A program made the translations under genes and the position numbers. Of a stretch of 64,000 nt of DNA, positions 9,643 through 18,479 are shown in pieces. The DNA is from Arthrobacter sp. StoSoilB5 (GTDB lineage: Bacteria; Actinomycetota; Actinomycetes; Actinomycetales; Micrococcaceae): assembly GCF_019977235.1 (NCBI RefSeq), contig NZ_AP024646.1, positions 2,480,001 through 2,544,000 on the forward strand, given 5' to 3'. The notes below the pieces were generated by a model that saw only the letters and a program-made list of their open reading frames with translations, made no database searches and was not told the origin of the DNA. The first letter of the stretch is position 1; the number at the start of each line of letters is the position of its first letter.

Positions 9643-9671
9643 TCGTCCCCCTCCACCGGATATGAAAAGCA

Positions 9672-9708
9672 ACTGCCGTGCAGCCCCGACAAGGGTCTGC
9701 ACGGCAGT
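9672..9708 (+). terminator. Hairpin, probable terminator after the SDR remnant
   Basis: The 12-base arm ACTGCCGTGCAG at 9672-9683 pairs exactly with CTGCACGGCAGT at 9697-9708 across a 13-base loop. The T-tract after it is weak, so efficiency is uncertain. It separates the decayed block from the one-carbon block. Confidence 0.65.
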
Positions 9709-9829
9709 GCCATTTCCCAGGAAAAATCCAAACACGATCAGTCTCGTCCCGACCCCGACAAACGGCCGAACCAAGTGCAGGTCGGGATCTTCACCTCACA
9801 CCACACCTCGAGGTACCAGAGTATGAAAA

Positions 9830-10005
9830 GCACCCATATTTCTTGCATTTTCAGCATGGTTTCAGGGTTTTTGGGTGCATAGGGTCGATAGTGAACGCGA
9901 TTTCCAGTTCTGGAGGCGTTCCTTCTGAAATCTCTGGAAATTTCGCCCCATCCACGGTTGGTGTCCGGTTTGAGGACACCAACGTGACGAATCCCCACCT
10001 AGGAG
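9830..10005 (+). promoter_or_regulatory. Structured 5' leader of purU
   Basis: Several hairpins precede purU. GCACCCA near 9831 can pair with TGGGTGC near 9875, TTTCCAG at 9901-9907 with CTGGAAA at 9934-9940, and a perfect 9-bp stem TTGGTGTCC (9958-9966) / GGACACCAA (9974-9982) with a 7-base loop sits 28 bp before the start codon and just before the AGGAG Shine-Dalgarno at 10001-10005. The stems are seen; a regulatory or riboswitch-like role is only a suggestion. I do not see the conserved core of the glycine riboswitch. Confidence 0.45.
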
Positions 10006-10010
10006 TTCCC

Positions 10011-10874
10011 ATGGACCACGCACATCCCCGCGAAGTGATTCTTTCCCTCAGCTGTCACGACACTCTTGGAATCGTCCACGCCGTGTCAGGTTTCCTGGTA
10101 TCGCATGGGTGCAACATCCTCGCCAGCCAGCAGTTCGACGACGCTTCCGAAGACACGTTCTTCATGAGAGTTCACGCCACCTATCCGGCGACCGTAACAA
10201 TTGGTGATCTGAAGGCGGCATTCCAGGCGACAGCGGATGCCTATGGCATGTCCTGGACCATGGCGGACACCGCCGACCGCCCCAAGGTAGCGCTGATGGT
10301 CTCCAAAGCCGAACATTGCCTCAACGACCTGTTGTTCCGCTGGCGGGCAGGCCAACTGAAAGTCGATTTCCCCTTTATTGCCTCCAACCACCAGACGCTC
10401 CAGCCTGTGGCTGACGCCCACGGGATCCCGTTCTTCCACATCCCGGTAACACCTGAGACGAAACCAGCTGCAGAAGAAAAGCTGCTCGCACTCATTGCCG
10501 AGCACCAAGTCGACCTGACAGTCCTGGCTCGCTATATGCAAGTCCTCAGCGACGACCTCTGCCGTGAACTTGCCGGAAAGGCGATCAACATCCATCACTC
10601 GTTCCTGCCCGGCTTCAAGGGCGCCAGGCCCTACCACCAAGCCTTCGAACGGGGGGTCAAGCTCGTGGGCGCCACGGCTCATTATGTGACCGGAGAGCTG
10701 GACGAAGGGCCGATCATCGAGCAGGAAGTCCTTCGCGTCGGGCACGACTACAGCCCGGCGCAACTCGCGGTGACCGGCCAGGACGCCGAGCGCCTTGCCT
10801 TGTCGAGGGCTGTTCAGTGGCACGCAGAACAGCGAGTCCTGCTTAACGGTCACCGCACCGTCGTCTTCAACTAA
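10011..10874 (+). CDS. purU: Formyltetrahydrofolate deformylase
   Basis: 287 residues from the ATG at 10011, placed by the AGGAG ribosome-binding site five bases upstream. It hydrolyses 10-formyl-THF to formate and THF. An N-terminal ACT domain (about residues 7-90: EVILSLSCHDTLGIVHAVSGFL, HGCNILASQQF) precedes a formyl-transferase domain. KVALMVSKAEHCLNDLL marks its start, and VDLTVLARYMQVLS, the catalytic-type INIHHSFLPGFKGARPYHQAF, and the Asp-bearing TAHYVTGELDEGPIIEQ follow. Length and motifs match PurU. It lies directly before a demethylating flavoprotein and folD, so its likely role is to recycle THF charged with one-carbon units released by N-demethylation of methylated glycines. Appears intact. 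Confidence 0.95.
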   Translation: MDHAHPREVILSLSCHDTLGIVHAVSGFLVSHGCNILASQQFDDASEDTFFMRVHATYPATVTIGDLKAAFQATADAYGMSWTMADTADRPKVALMVSKAEHCLNDLLFRWRAGQLKVDFPFIASNHQTLQPVADAHGIPFFHIPVTPETKPAAEEKLLALIAEHQVDLTVLARYMQVLSDDLCRELAGKAINIHHSFLPGFKGARPYHQAFERGVKLVGATAHYVTGELDEGPIIEQEVLRVGHDYSPAQLAVTGQDAERLALSRAVQWHAEQRVLLNGHRTVVFN

Positions 10875-10934
10875 CTACCACTTTCAACACCCTTGCCCCG
10901 CAGGGCACTGACCATCACAGAAGCGAGAACCCAC

Positions 10935-13409
10935 ATGGACAGGCTTGTCGACCGCAGCATCAGCGCCAAAGCATTTACGGACACCTCCCACGACCCCCTG
11001 CCCGCACGAGTGCGGACCGTCGTCGTTGGTGGCGGCATCATAGGCGCCAGCATCGCATATCATCTCGCCGCAGCGGGGGAGAGCGACATCCTCGTCCTGG
11101 AGAGCAACGTCCTTGGCAGTGGGACCTCATGGCACGCCGCCGGTCTGGTGACAGGGGCGCGCGGCTCGACAACCATGACCAAGCTCGCAAAGTACGGGCT
11201 GGAGTTCTACGGCCGACTCGAGGAAATGTCCGACGTAGACGTCTCGTTCCAACGCTCAGGGTCCCTCAGCGTGGCCCGCACTCCGGGGCGCGTCGACGAG
11301 ATCCTCTACGCCAAGGACGTCGCCGACCAGCAAGGTGTCAGAACGGAATGGCTGACCGACGAACGCTTCAAGGAAGTATGGCCGCTGGCCAGCCACGAAG
11401 GGGTCCTTGGCGCACTTCTGCTGCCGGACGACGGACACATCAACCCTGGGCACGCAACCATAGCCTTCGCCAAGCTGGCCCACGAACTGGGCGCGCAGAT
11501 CCGCGAGGACGTCCCGGTGGAAAGGATTCTGCGCGAAGGGCAGCGAATGGTCGGTGTCCTCACCAGCCAGGGGACCGTGCACTGCGAACGCGTGATTCTT
11601 GCCTGCGGGCTCTGGACCCGGGAACTTGCGGCAACGGCAGGGGTGAACGTGCCACTGTACGCCGCCGAACACGTTCACGTCCGCTCCAAGCCCATTGATG
11701 GCGCGGTGCCGTCGTTGCCCGTGTTCAGGGATCTGGACAGCAGCTACTACCTGCGCCACGAGGCTGGTCGTCTCCTGGTGGGAGCATTCGAACCAGACGG
11801 CCTGCCCCGACCGGTCGAGGACATTCCCGCCAACGGATTCGCCGAGTTTGAGCCGGACTGGAACCACTTCGCCCCAATCAGGGCGAAGGCCGAAGTTACC
11901 ATCCCAACCCTGAGGGAGGCCGGGTATGACCGATTCCTCAACGCCCCGGAGAGCTTCACCCCGGACGCCAATTTCGCCATTGGTGAGACCTCGGAAATCC
12001 CGAACCTGTACGTTGCGGCAGGCTTCAACTCACAAGGAATCATCTATGCCCCTGGTGTGGGCAAAGAACTGGCGGACTGGGTTATTTCAGGAACCCCTGG
12101 CTTCGATTCCTCCACTGTGGACGTGCAGCGCTTCTCAAAGCACCAAAACAACCGCAGCTACCTGCAAGCGCGAACCAAAGAAGGCCTGGGCAGGCTGTAT
12201 GCCATGCACTGGCCAAGTCTGCAGATGGAAACTGCACGGAACGTTCGCCGCACCCCCTTGCATTCCAGGCTGGCAGAACTTGGAGCCTGTTTCGGTGAAG
12301 TCAACGGCGGAGAACGGGCCAACTGGTACGGCGAAGCTGGAACGACTCCCAGCTATGACTACAGCTACGGCCGTCCGACCTGGTTTGATCGGGTCGCCGC
12401 CGAACACAAGGCAGCCCGTGAAGGCGTAGTTCTCTTCGACCTCAGCCCATTCGCAAAGTTTGAAGTTGCCGGTCCTGACGCCCTTGCGGTGTGCCAGAAA
12501 GCGACGACGGCGAACGTCGACGTGCAGCTCGACAAGGCCGTCTACACCTTGTTCCTCAACGATGCTGCCGGGATCGAACTTGACGGCACGGTCACTCGCC
12601 TCGGTACGAACCGGTTCCTAGTAGTAACGCCATCCTTTACCCAGCAGAAAACACGGGCCTACCTTCAGCGGCTCGCGGAAGGCAAGGCAGCGGCTGTTTT
12701 CGATTGCACTGCCGGGCTTGCCACGATCGGAGTCATGGGTCCAAAAAGCCGGGAACTGCTCTCCAGGGTTTCACCTGAGAACTGGTCCGACGAGGCCCAG
12801 GAGTACACGCACGGACGGATGGTGGAGATCGCGGACGGCTACGCCTACAGCCTCAGGGTGAGCTTCATCGGGGAACTCGGCTACGAACTGTATCCCAGCG
12901 CCGACCTGGCAGTAAACGTCTTTGATGCGCTGTGGAAAGCCGGCCAGGACCTGGGCATCAAAATGGCTGGCTACCATGCTTTGGATTCGCTACGCAGCGA
13001 AAAGGGCTTCAGGCACCTCGGTCACGACATTGGCCCCATCGACGACCCTTACTCCTCAGGTCTGCGCTTCACGGTGGCCCTCGACAAGCCAGGGGGTTTC
13101 GTTGGAAGGGACGCGCTGCTCAAGCTGGACCCCTCTGCACCAGAACACCGCACGGTTTATGTGGCGTTGGAGGACCCGGAGCCCGTGTTTGTCCACGATG
13201 AGACCGTCTACTGCAACGGTGTACCTGTCGGACGGATGACCAGCGGCAGCTACGGCCACACCCTCGGCCGCGCAGTCGGCCTCGCAGCCATCGCCCCCGA
13301 GACTGACCTCTCAGGAGACTTTGAAGTCCAATGCAAGGGCCGCAACTACGCAGCCACAGTTTCACGACGGCCGTTCTACGACCCCAAAGGCGAACGCCTC
13401 CGCGGCTAA
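10935..13409 (+). CDS. Dimethylglycine/sarcosine dehydrogenase-type flavoprotein (DAO + GcvT domains)
   Basis: 824 residues from the ATG at 10935; a TTG at 10893 in the same frame could add 14 residues but has no better ribosome-binding site. The N-terminal FAD-binding domain shows VVVGGGIIGASIAYHL near residue 35, and SGTSWHAAGLV carries His67, the position of covalent FAD attachment in the mammalian enzymes. A FAO_M linker follows (about 390-450), then a GcvT folate-binding domain (about 450-720; LFDLSPFAKFEVAGPDAL, ELGYELYPSADLAVNVFDAL, YHALDSLRSEKGFRHLGHDI) and a GCV_T_C barrel. It oxidatively removes an N-methyl group and passes it to THF as 5,10-methylene-THF. purU and folD on either side handle the methylene- and formyl-THF produced. 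Dimethylglycine and sarcosine cannot be told apart from sequence alone. Confidence 0.9.
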   Translation: MDRLVDRSISAKAFTDTSHDPLPARVRTVVVGGGIIGASIAYHLAAAGESDILVLESNVLGSGTSWHAAGLVTGARGSTTMTKLAKYGLEFYGRLEEMSDVDVSFQRSGSLSVARTPGRVDEILYAKDVADQQGVRTEWLTDERFKEVWPLASHEGVLGALLLPDDGHINPGHATIAFAKLAHELGAQIREDVPVERILREGQRMVGVLTSQGTVHCERVILACGLWTRELAATAGVNVPLYAAEHVHVRSKPIDGAVPSLPVFRDLDSSYYLRHEAGRLLVGAFEPDGLPRPVEDIPANGFAEFEPDWNHFAPIRAKAEVTIPTLREAGYDRFLNAPESFTPDANFAIGETSEIPNLYVAAGFNSQGIIYAPGVGKELADWVISGTPGFDSSTVDVQRFSKHQNNRSYLQARTKEGLGRLYAMHWPSLQMETARNVRRTPLHSRLAELGACFGEVNGGERANWYGEAGTTPSYDYSYGRPTWFDRVAAEHKAAREGVVLFDLSPFAKFEVAGPDALAVCQKATTANVDVQLDKAVYTLFLNDAAGIELDGTVTRLGTNRFLVVTPSFTQQKTRAYLQRLAEGKAAAVFDCTAGLATIGVMGPKSRELLSRVSPENWSDEAQEYTHGRMVEIADGYAYSLRVSFIGELGYELYPSADLAVNVFDALWKAGQDLGIKMAGYHALDSLRSEKGFRHLGHDIGPIDDPYSSGLRFTVALDKPGGFVGRDALLKLDPSAPEHRTVYVALEDPEPVFVHDETVYCNGVPVGRMTSGSYGHTLGRAVGLAAIAPETDLSGDFEVQCKGRNYAATVSRRPFYDPKGERLRG

Positions 13410-13496
13410 GGGGCCCATATCCCTCCAAGCCATTCAGGCGCACGCAGAGAATCTCGTTCGCGCTTGCAGCAGAAGACCATTCGAAAGGAAACTCAC

Positions 13497-14432
13497 ATGT
13501 CGGAAATCCTAGTGGAGGCGCCCAACGAAGCGGGCAGCTTGGGACGCATCCTCGACGGCAAAGCGACTGCCCGCGCCATCAAGAGCGAATTGGCCGCCCG
13601 CGTTGCCACACTCAACGAGCACGGCGGAACCGTCGGGCTCGGAACTGTCCTGGTCGGGGACGACCCTGCCAGTCACTCCTACGTGGAAGGTAAACACCGT
13701 GACTGCGCGGAAGTCGGCATCGAGTCGATCCGGAGGGACCTCCCGTCCTCCATCTCCCAAGGTGAGTTGGAAGCCGTACTGGAGGAACTGAACAACGACC
13801 CGAAAACGACAGGCTACATAGTCCAGCTGCCGTTGCCTCCGCACATCGACCAGAACGCCGTGCTGGAGAAAATTTCTCCAGACAAGGACGCCGATGGACT
13901 GCACCCGACCAACCTCGGCCGGCTCGTGTTGACGGTCAATGGTGAACTCGACTCACCGTTGCCGTGCACTCCCAATGCGATCGTGGAACTTCTTAATAGG
14001 CACGGGATCGTCCTCAAGGGCCTCGAAGTACTGGTTATCGGCCGCGGAGTGACCGTCGGCCGTCCGCTGGGACTCCTGCTGACCCGCAGAGCCATCAACG
14101 CAACCGTGACCCTGGCACACACCGGCTCAGCTGACCTCGCTGAACTGATCGGCCGGGCAGGCGTCGTCGTGGCCGCAGTAGGGGTCCCGGGCATCGTCAA
14201 GGCAAACCAGCTAAAACCCGGGGCCATTGTCCTGGACGTCGGCGTCTCGCGCACGGTCGACGAGGTCACAGGCAAGGCCACTCTCCGCGGTGACGTCGAG
14301 GCGGATGCCGGCAGCGTGGCCAGCTGGATTTCTCCCAATCCCGGAGGGGTCGGTCCGATGACCAGGGCCATGCTGCTGGCGAACGTCGTCGCTGCAGCCG
14401 AACGTCTGTCGCGCACGCCACGGGAAGGCTGA
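13497..14432 (+). CDS. folD: Methylenetetrahydrofolate dehydrogenase / methenyl-THF cyclohydrolase
   Basis: 311 residues from the ATG at 13497, chosen for the GAAAGGA ribosome-binding site 7 bp upstream rather than the in-frame ATG at 13464. It interconverts 5,10-methylene-THF, 5,10-methenyl-THF and 10-formyl-THF with NADP. Motifs: [19 protein letters not shown] near residue 55 (the Tyr and Lys of the active site), [12 protein letters not shown] near 108, [13 protein letters not shown], and [19 protein letters not shown] for NADP binding. [25 protein letters not shown] near the C-terminus is the family signature. It is the third gene of the one-carbon block and links the demethylase product to the PurU substrate. 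It is probably a specialised second copy, since the housekeeping folD usually lies elsewhere; that is inference. Confidence 0.94.
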   Translation: MSEILVEAPNEAGSLGRILDGKATARAIKSELAARVATLNEHGGTVGLGTVLVGDDPASHSYVEGKHRDCAEVGIESIRRDLPSSISQGELEAVLEELNNDPKTTGYIVQLPLPPHIDQNAVLEKISPDKDADGLHPTNLGRLVLTVNGELDSPLPCTPNAIVELLNRHGIVLKGLEVLVIGRGVTVGRPLGLLLTRRAINATVTLAHTGSADLAELIGRAGVVVAAVGVPGIVKANQLKPGAIVLDVGVSRTVDEVTGKATLRGDVEADAGSVASWISPNPGGVGPMTRAMLLANVVAAAERLSRTPREG

Positions 14433-14554
14433 GGCAGGATTTCGTCGTCGTTGACACAGACATTGACAGGCTCTCGCAACCCTTTCAAAGGCCCGTGCTG
14501 GCGGCGACGAACAGGATGTAGCCCGCACTTATGACTGCAGGCCTCATCCGAATG

Positions 14555-14593
14555 AAGTGGGACCGCTTACCTGGCTGGTAGGCGGTCCCACTT
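14555..14593 (+). terminator. Rho-independent-like terminator downstream of folD
   Basis: AAGTGGGACCGC (14555-14566) pairs perfectly with GCGGTCCCACTT (14582-14593), with a 15-base loop and a short T-run (CTTTTCG) after it. It lies about 120 bp past the folD stop and fits the end of the purU-dehydrogenase-folD transcript. Confidence 0.75.
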
Positions 14594-14784
14594 TTCGTTG
14601 CACAGTGACGGCAGATGACGAGCCTGGGGTCGATGGGTGCCGGATCCCAAGCCCACCCAAGAGACGTACAAGGCGGCGGCCACAACAGGCAAGACGCTTC
14701 GGAGCTGGCGATGGGAGGCGTGGAGGGTCTCTGGAACCCACGAGTCATTCCCGTAGTCCCGCCCAAAGCCGCTTGCGCCTGACA

Positions 14785-14824
14785 CAGCAGCAGCTCCGAC
14801 CCGAAGGGGTCGGAGCTGCTGCTG
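14785..14824. terminator. Very strong 18-bp hairpin, likely bidirectional terminator
   Basis: An 18-bp perfect stem (outer CAGCAGCAGCTCCGACCC pairing with its complement) closes a 4-base GAAG loop. It sits between the plus-strand folD block and the minus-strand hypothetical/aldehyde dehydrogenase genes, so it can stop transcripts from both sides. It lacks a clear T-tract on either side. Confidence 0.7.
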
Positions 14825-14840
14825 CCCGGTATCAGTGGTC

Positions 14841-15026
14841 TTACCGCCGATACAACAAGACCGGGTCAGTTTTGAGATGCAGGGAACGGTGGCCGATTGG
14901 TTCGTTCCTAAGCCAAATAATGCTTCCATCGTCGCTGATAGTATCGACGACCGCGCGGTTGATAGTGCCGGATTCAGTAAGAATCTGCACCAGGTCTCCA
15001 GGAATCAGATCGTCCCAGTCCTGCAC
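14841..15026 (-). CDS. Small hypothetical protein (SH3-like/beta-strand composition)
   Basis: A 61-residue product from a GTG at 15026: VQDWDDLIPGDLVQILTES, then GTINRAVVDTISDDGSIIWL and a basic end. The alternating hydrophobic pattern suggests a small beta-barrel. In the same frame, coding-like sequence continues upstream for about 29 codons (VEAIEEALPWHIKSPGP, then DVAPANE) to a stop near the aldehyde dehydrogenase end, without an ATG, GTG or TTG. A one-base shift would connect it to the ATG of an AATGGAGG sequence near 15.11 kb. The true start is therefore uncertain and a frameshift is possible. Function unknown; it lies immediately downstream of the broken aldehyde dehydrogenase on the same strand. 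Confidence 0.6.
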   Translation of the reverse strand: MQDWDDLIPGDLVQILTESGTINRAVVDTISDDGSIIWLRNEPIGHRSLHLKTDPVLLYRR

Positions 15027-15113
15027 TTCGTTTGCCGGGGCAACATCGGGGCCTGGAGACTTGATGTGCCAGGGAAGTGCCTCTTCGATCGCTTCAACGG
15101 AACCTCCATTCCC

Positions 15114-16490
15114 TTACCCCTCCTCCAAACTGGGGCCAATCCAGACCGTTTTAGTGTTCGTGAACTCGCGGATGCCTTGAGGACCCAGTTCGCGACCGTA
15201 GCCCGACTTCTTGATGCCTCCGAAGGGCAAACGGGGATCGGAGACAACCATGCCGTTGACGAATACAGCGCCAGCGTCAATTCGGGGCAACAACTCACGT
15301 GCCTTGGCAATGTCCTGAGTCCACAGCGCGGCTGCCAAGCCGAATTCCGTTTGGTTGGCCAAGGCGATTGCTTCCTCGGTGGACGAGACGCGGGTAATCG
15401 CTGCGACAGGGCCGAAGGTCTCCTCGTCAAAAGCCGCCTGACCTGGTTTGACGCGGTCGATGATGGTCGGGGGTAGTAGAACCCGGGCCCATCAACAACT
15501 TCACCCCCCAGCAGAAGGCGTCCGCCTGCTTCTAGGGTGCGTTGGACCTGATCATGGAGCGTAGCGCGAAGGTTTTCGCGGGCCATCGGCCCAATATCCG
15601 TGGCTGGATTTGAGGGATCTCCGAGCACAAGCTCCCGTGCCCGGATCACGAACTCGGCAACAAACTCATGCGCAATTTCTTCGTCGACGATGCGCTTGGC
15701 GTTCACGCAGGCTTGCCCGGCGTTCGTGAACCGGGCTTTGACCGCAACCCGGTCTGCCTCCTTGATATTCGCATCGGCCAATACGATAAACGGATCCGAA
15801 CCGCCAAGTTCCAGTACTTGCTTTTTCAAGGCAGCGCCGGCGCGAGCGGCCACGGTGCTGCCTACTTGAGTGGAACCCGTGAGCGTCACGGCCGCTATCC
15901 GGTCATCTGCGATTATGGCACCCACCCGTTCGGGTTCGACGAGGATGGTAGCGCAAAGGCCTGGGGCCAAGCCCGCCTTGTCGAGAACATCTTGGACGGC
16001 CGGCGCCGACCGGGGAACATTGTTGGCGTGCTTGAGAATTGCCCCATTGCCGGCGGCGAGTGCCGGGAGGACGAAGCGGAAGAACTGCCACAACGGATAG
16101 TTCCAGGGCATAATCGCTAGCACCACACCCAACGGTTCGAAAACGACTCCGCTGTCATGGGCGCCGGTCTCAATGCTTTCGAAGCTCAGGAAGCGCGGGG
16201 CATTCTCAGCATAGTAATCCGCGGTTAGGGTGCACTTCTCAATTTCCGCGCGTGCCTCGGTTATCGGCTTTCCCATTTCGACGGTGATGAGTTTGTGCAT
16301 AGTCCGCAAGGTTTTCACGGAGGACCTTGGCGGTGTTGCGCAGTATTTGCACCCGGTCTTCCACTGGCACAAGCCTCCACGCTTTTTGGGCCTCGACTGC
16401 TGTGGTCAGGATGGAATGAACCTGGCGGTTCTAGTGTGCATCGAAGGACTGAAGTTGTTCGCCCGTGGCCGGGTTGATCGTGGAGATCAT
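15114..16490 (-). pseudogene. Aldehyde dehydrogenase (succinate-semialdehyde type), amber codon plus two frameshifts
   Basis: The original start is the ATG at 16490 (AAAGGA ribosome-binding site upstream), reading MISTINPATGEQLQSFDAH, then a TAG at 16431-16433. The same frame continues (SILTTAVEAQKAWRLVPVED) until a frameshift near 16300. The main body gives ITVEMGKPITEAR, LAIMPWNYPLWQFFR, LTGSTQVGST, the catalytic Glu in KQVLELGGSDPF and the catalytic Cys in FTNAGQACVNAKRI. A second frameshift near 15478 shifts the end, which resumes as [31 protein letters not shown] and [11 protein letters not shown], ending at 15114. An intact version would be about 458 residues, the normal size for the SSADH (GabD/YneI) family of NAD(P)-dependent semialdehyde oxidation. 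Three lesions make it a clear pseudogene. Its neighbour on the left edge of the gap is a second broken aldehyde dehydrogenase. Confidence 0.88.
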
Positions 16491-16713
16491 GATGGGTTCC
16501 TTTAGAAATGAGTGTGGTGGCCGGGATGTGATTGGTCACAGACTCAGGGGCTCGGGACCCCAGCTGCAGCCCCGCTGGAAAGGCGGGCAAGACCCCAGCA
16601 AGTTATTTGCGCGCGTGCTGCTTCGACTGAAATCAGACACGTCCTGGGGGAGGAGGGAACCCGGCCTGGCAGCAGCCGGGTTCCATTCAATGCATGATGC
16701 GCTGGGTTGGCGG

Positions 16714-18358
16714 TCAGGACGCGGCAGGTGCGAAGTGGTGGACGGGCAGTTCCTCTTCGGTCTCGGCCGTCTCGTTGTTTGCCCCCTTCCAGGCTTCATC
16801 GTCCTGATACGGGAACCACCAGAAGTCATGGCTGGTTGCGGCCGGGTCTATCATGACAAGTTTGGTGTGGCGGAACGTGTCCAGGCCCTCGGCACCCAGC
16901 TGGCGTCCGATGCCGGACATCTTGCGTCCGCCGAAGGGTCCTGCGTCGTTGTCGAGGATCGGGGCGTTGATCCAGACTATGCCCGCGACGATTTCGTTGG
17001 TTGCCCGGGTGATTTCCTCCGCGTCCTTGGAGTACAGTGTCGAGCCGAGGCCGAAGGGGGAGTCGTTGGTGATCTTCTCTTCAGGGCTTCTTCGAAGCTT
17101 GAAACCTTGTAAACAGGTGCAACGGGCCCCAACACCTCGGTGGTGAAGATGTCCATGTCCGGGCGCAGACCCTCGAGGATAGTCGGTTCAAAGAAGAAGC
17201 CGATTTCCAATTTCCCGCCAAGATTCAGACGCTTCCCGCCGAGGGTGATTGTCGCGCCCTGTTCCACCGCGCGGGCGAGGATGGCCTCAACGCGGTCGAG
17301 CTCACGGGCGGTTTCCAGAGGACCAAGGTCAACCTTGTCGAGGCCGTGTCCTATGCGAAGCCTCTTCACGTTGGCGATGAAGGCTTCCATGAACTCGTCA
17401 TAGACGTCCTCGGGGACAAGGAACTTTTCACCCGAGGTGCATACCTGACCTGCATTAAAGAAGGCGGCAAAGGTGGCCGCCAGTGCCGCCACATCGATCG
17501 GTGCCGAGGGCATGACCAGGAAGACGTCACTCCCAGAGGCTTCAATGAGGTTCGGTTTGAAGTGCTCGGCGCAGGCGCGGGAGACAGCCTGGCCAGTGGA
17601 GACGCTGCCGGTGAATGCAATCATGTGTGTGTTTTTGTGGGAGACAAGCTGCTTGGCAACATCTGGCCCGCCGGTTAGACACTGCACCAGGCCGGCCGGA
17701 AGAGCGTCGAAGACGCGCATGAACGAGAGTGTCGTCAAGGACGCGGTCTCCGAGGGCTTGACGATGACCGAGTTACCGGCGGCCAGCGCTGCCGCCGCAG
17801 ACCACATGAGCAGCAGAATCGGAAAGTTCGCGGGCAGAATGCTCACGACAGTACCCATAGGTTCCTTGAGCGTGTAATGGGTTTGCCCAGGGATCGTCGA
17901 GCCAAGCACGGAACCGATTGAATGCCTGCCCAGCTCGGCATAGTAGTCAACGGCCGAGACGGACCAGCTCATCTCATCTGCGCTTTCCTTATAGGGCTTG
18001 CCGGTTTCAAGGGTCAGCAATTCAGCGATTTCCGGGCTGACCTTCTTGATCTCTGCTGCGACCTCGTGAAGGATTTTGGCCCGTTCGAGGACGGTCTTCG
18101 CGTACCAGAGCTTCTGCGCGGAGTTAGCGTTGGCGATGACTGTCTCGATGTCGTCGTGGGGGACTTCGGCCATGCTTCCCAACACGGTGTTGTTGGAGGG
18201 ACCGGCAAGACCGGCGCCGAGCACGGCAACGCTGCCGCCTTCGCGCAGTAGCCTCATTGCCCAGCCTCCATGGCGCGCCACGACGGTGACCTCTTCGCGG
18301 CAATTACCGGCTGTACACCGATCCACAAATCATCAGCAAGCACGTTGCTTGGGGCCAT
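16714..18358 (-). pseudogene. Second aldehyde dehydrogenase, frameshifted at both ends
   Basis: A natural start is the ATG at 18358 (AAGGAG ribosome-binding site), giving MAPSNVLADDLWIGVQPVIA. That frame stops after about 34 codons, and the body is in another frame (SMAEVPHDDIETVIANANSA onward). It contains the aldehyde dehydrogenase motifs: LPANFPILLLMWSAAAALAAGNSVIVKPSE, MIAFTGSVSTGQAV, the catalytic Glu in NLIEASGSDVFLV and the catalytic Cys in FFNAGQVCTSGEKF. Note that LELGG is replaced by IEASG, as in some betaine/gamma-aminobutyraldehyde-like subfamilies. Near 17080 another frameshift occurs, and the end (GRKMSGIGRQLGAEGLDTFR, to the stop at 16714) is in a third frame. It was about 530 residues. 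The divergent PucR gene probably regulated it; now it is likely inactive. Confidence 0.85.
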
Positions 18359-18479
18359 GGGGTGTCATCTCCTTTGACGGTTGGTCATATGTCGTGCAAT
18401 TCACAGTAATGACCAGAAAATTCAACCTTTATCGTACGAATGCAAGAATTCCGCCATCATTTAGTTTGGTAGTAACATT

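Noticed and set aside
9830..10010. Glycine riboswitch upstream of purU
   Set aside because: Hairpins are present but I could not find the conserved glycine-aptamer core or a tandem aptamer layout.
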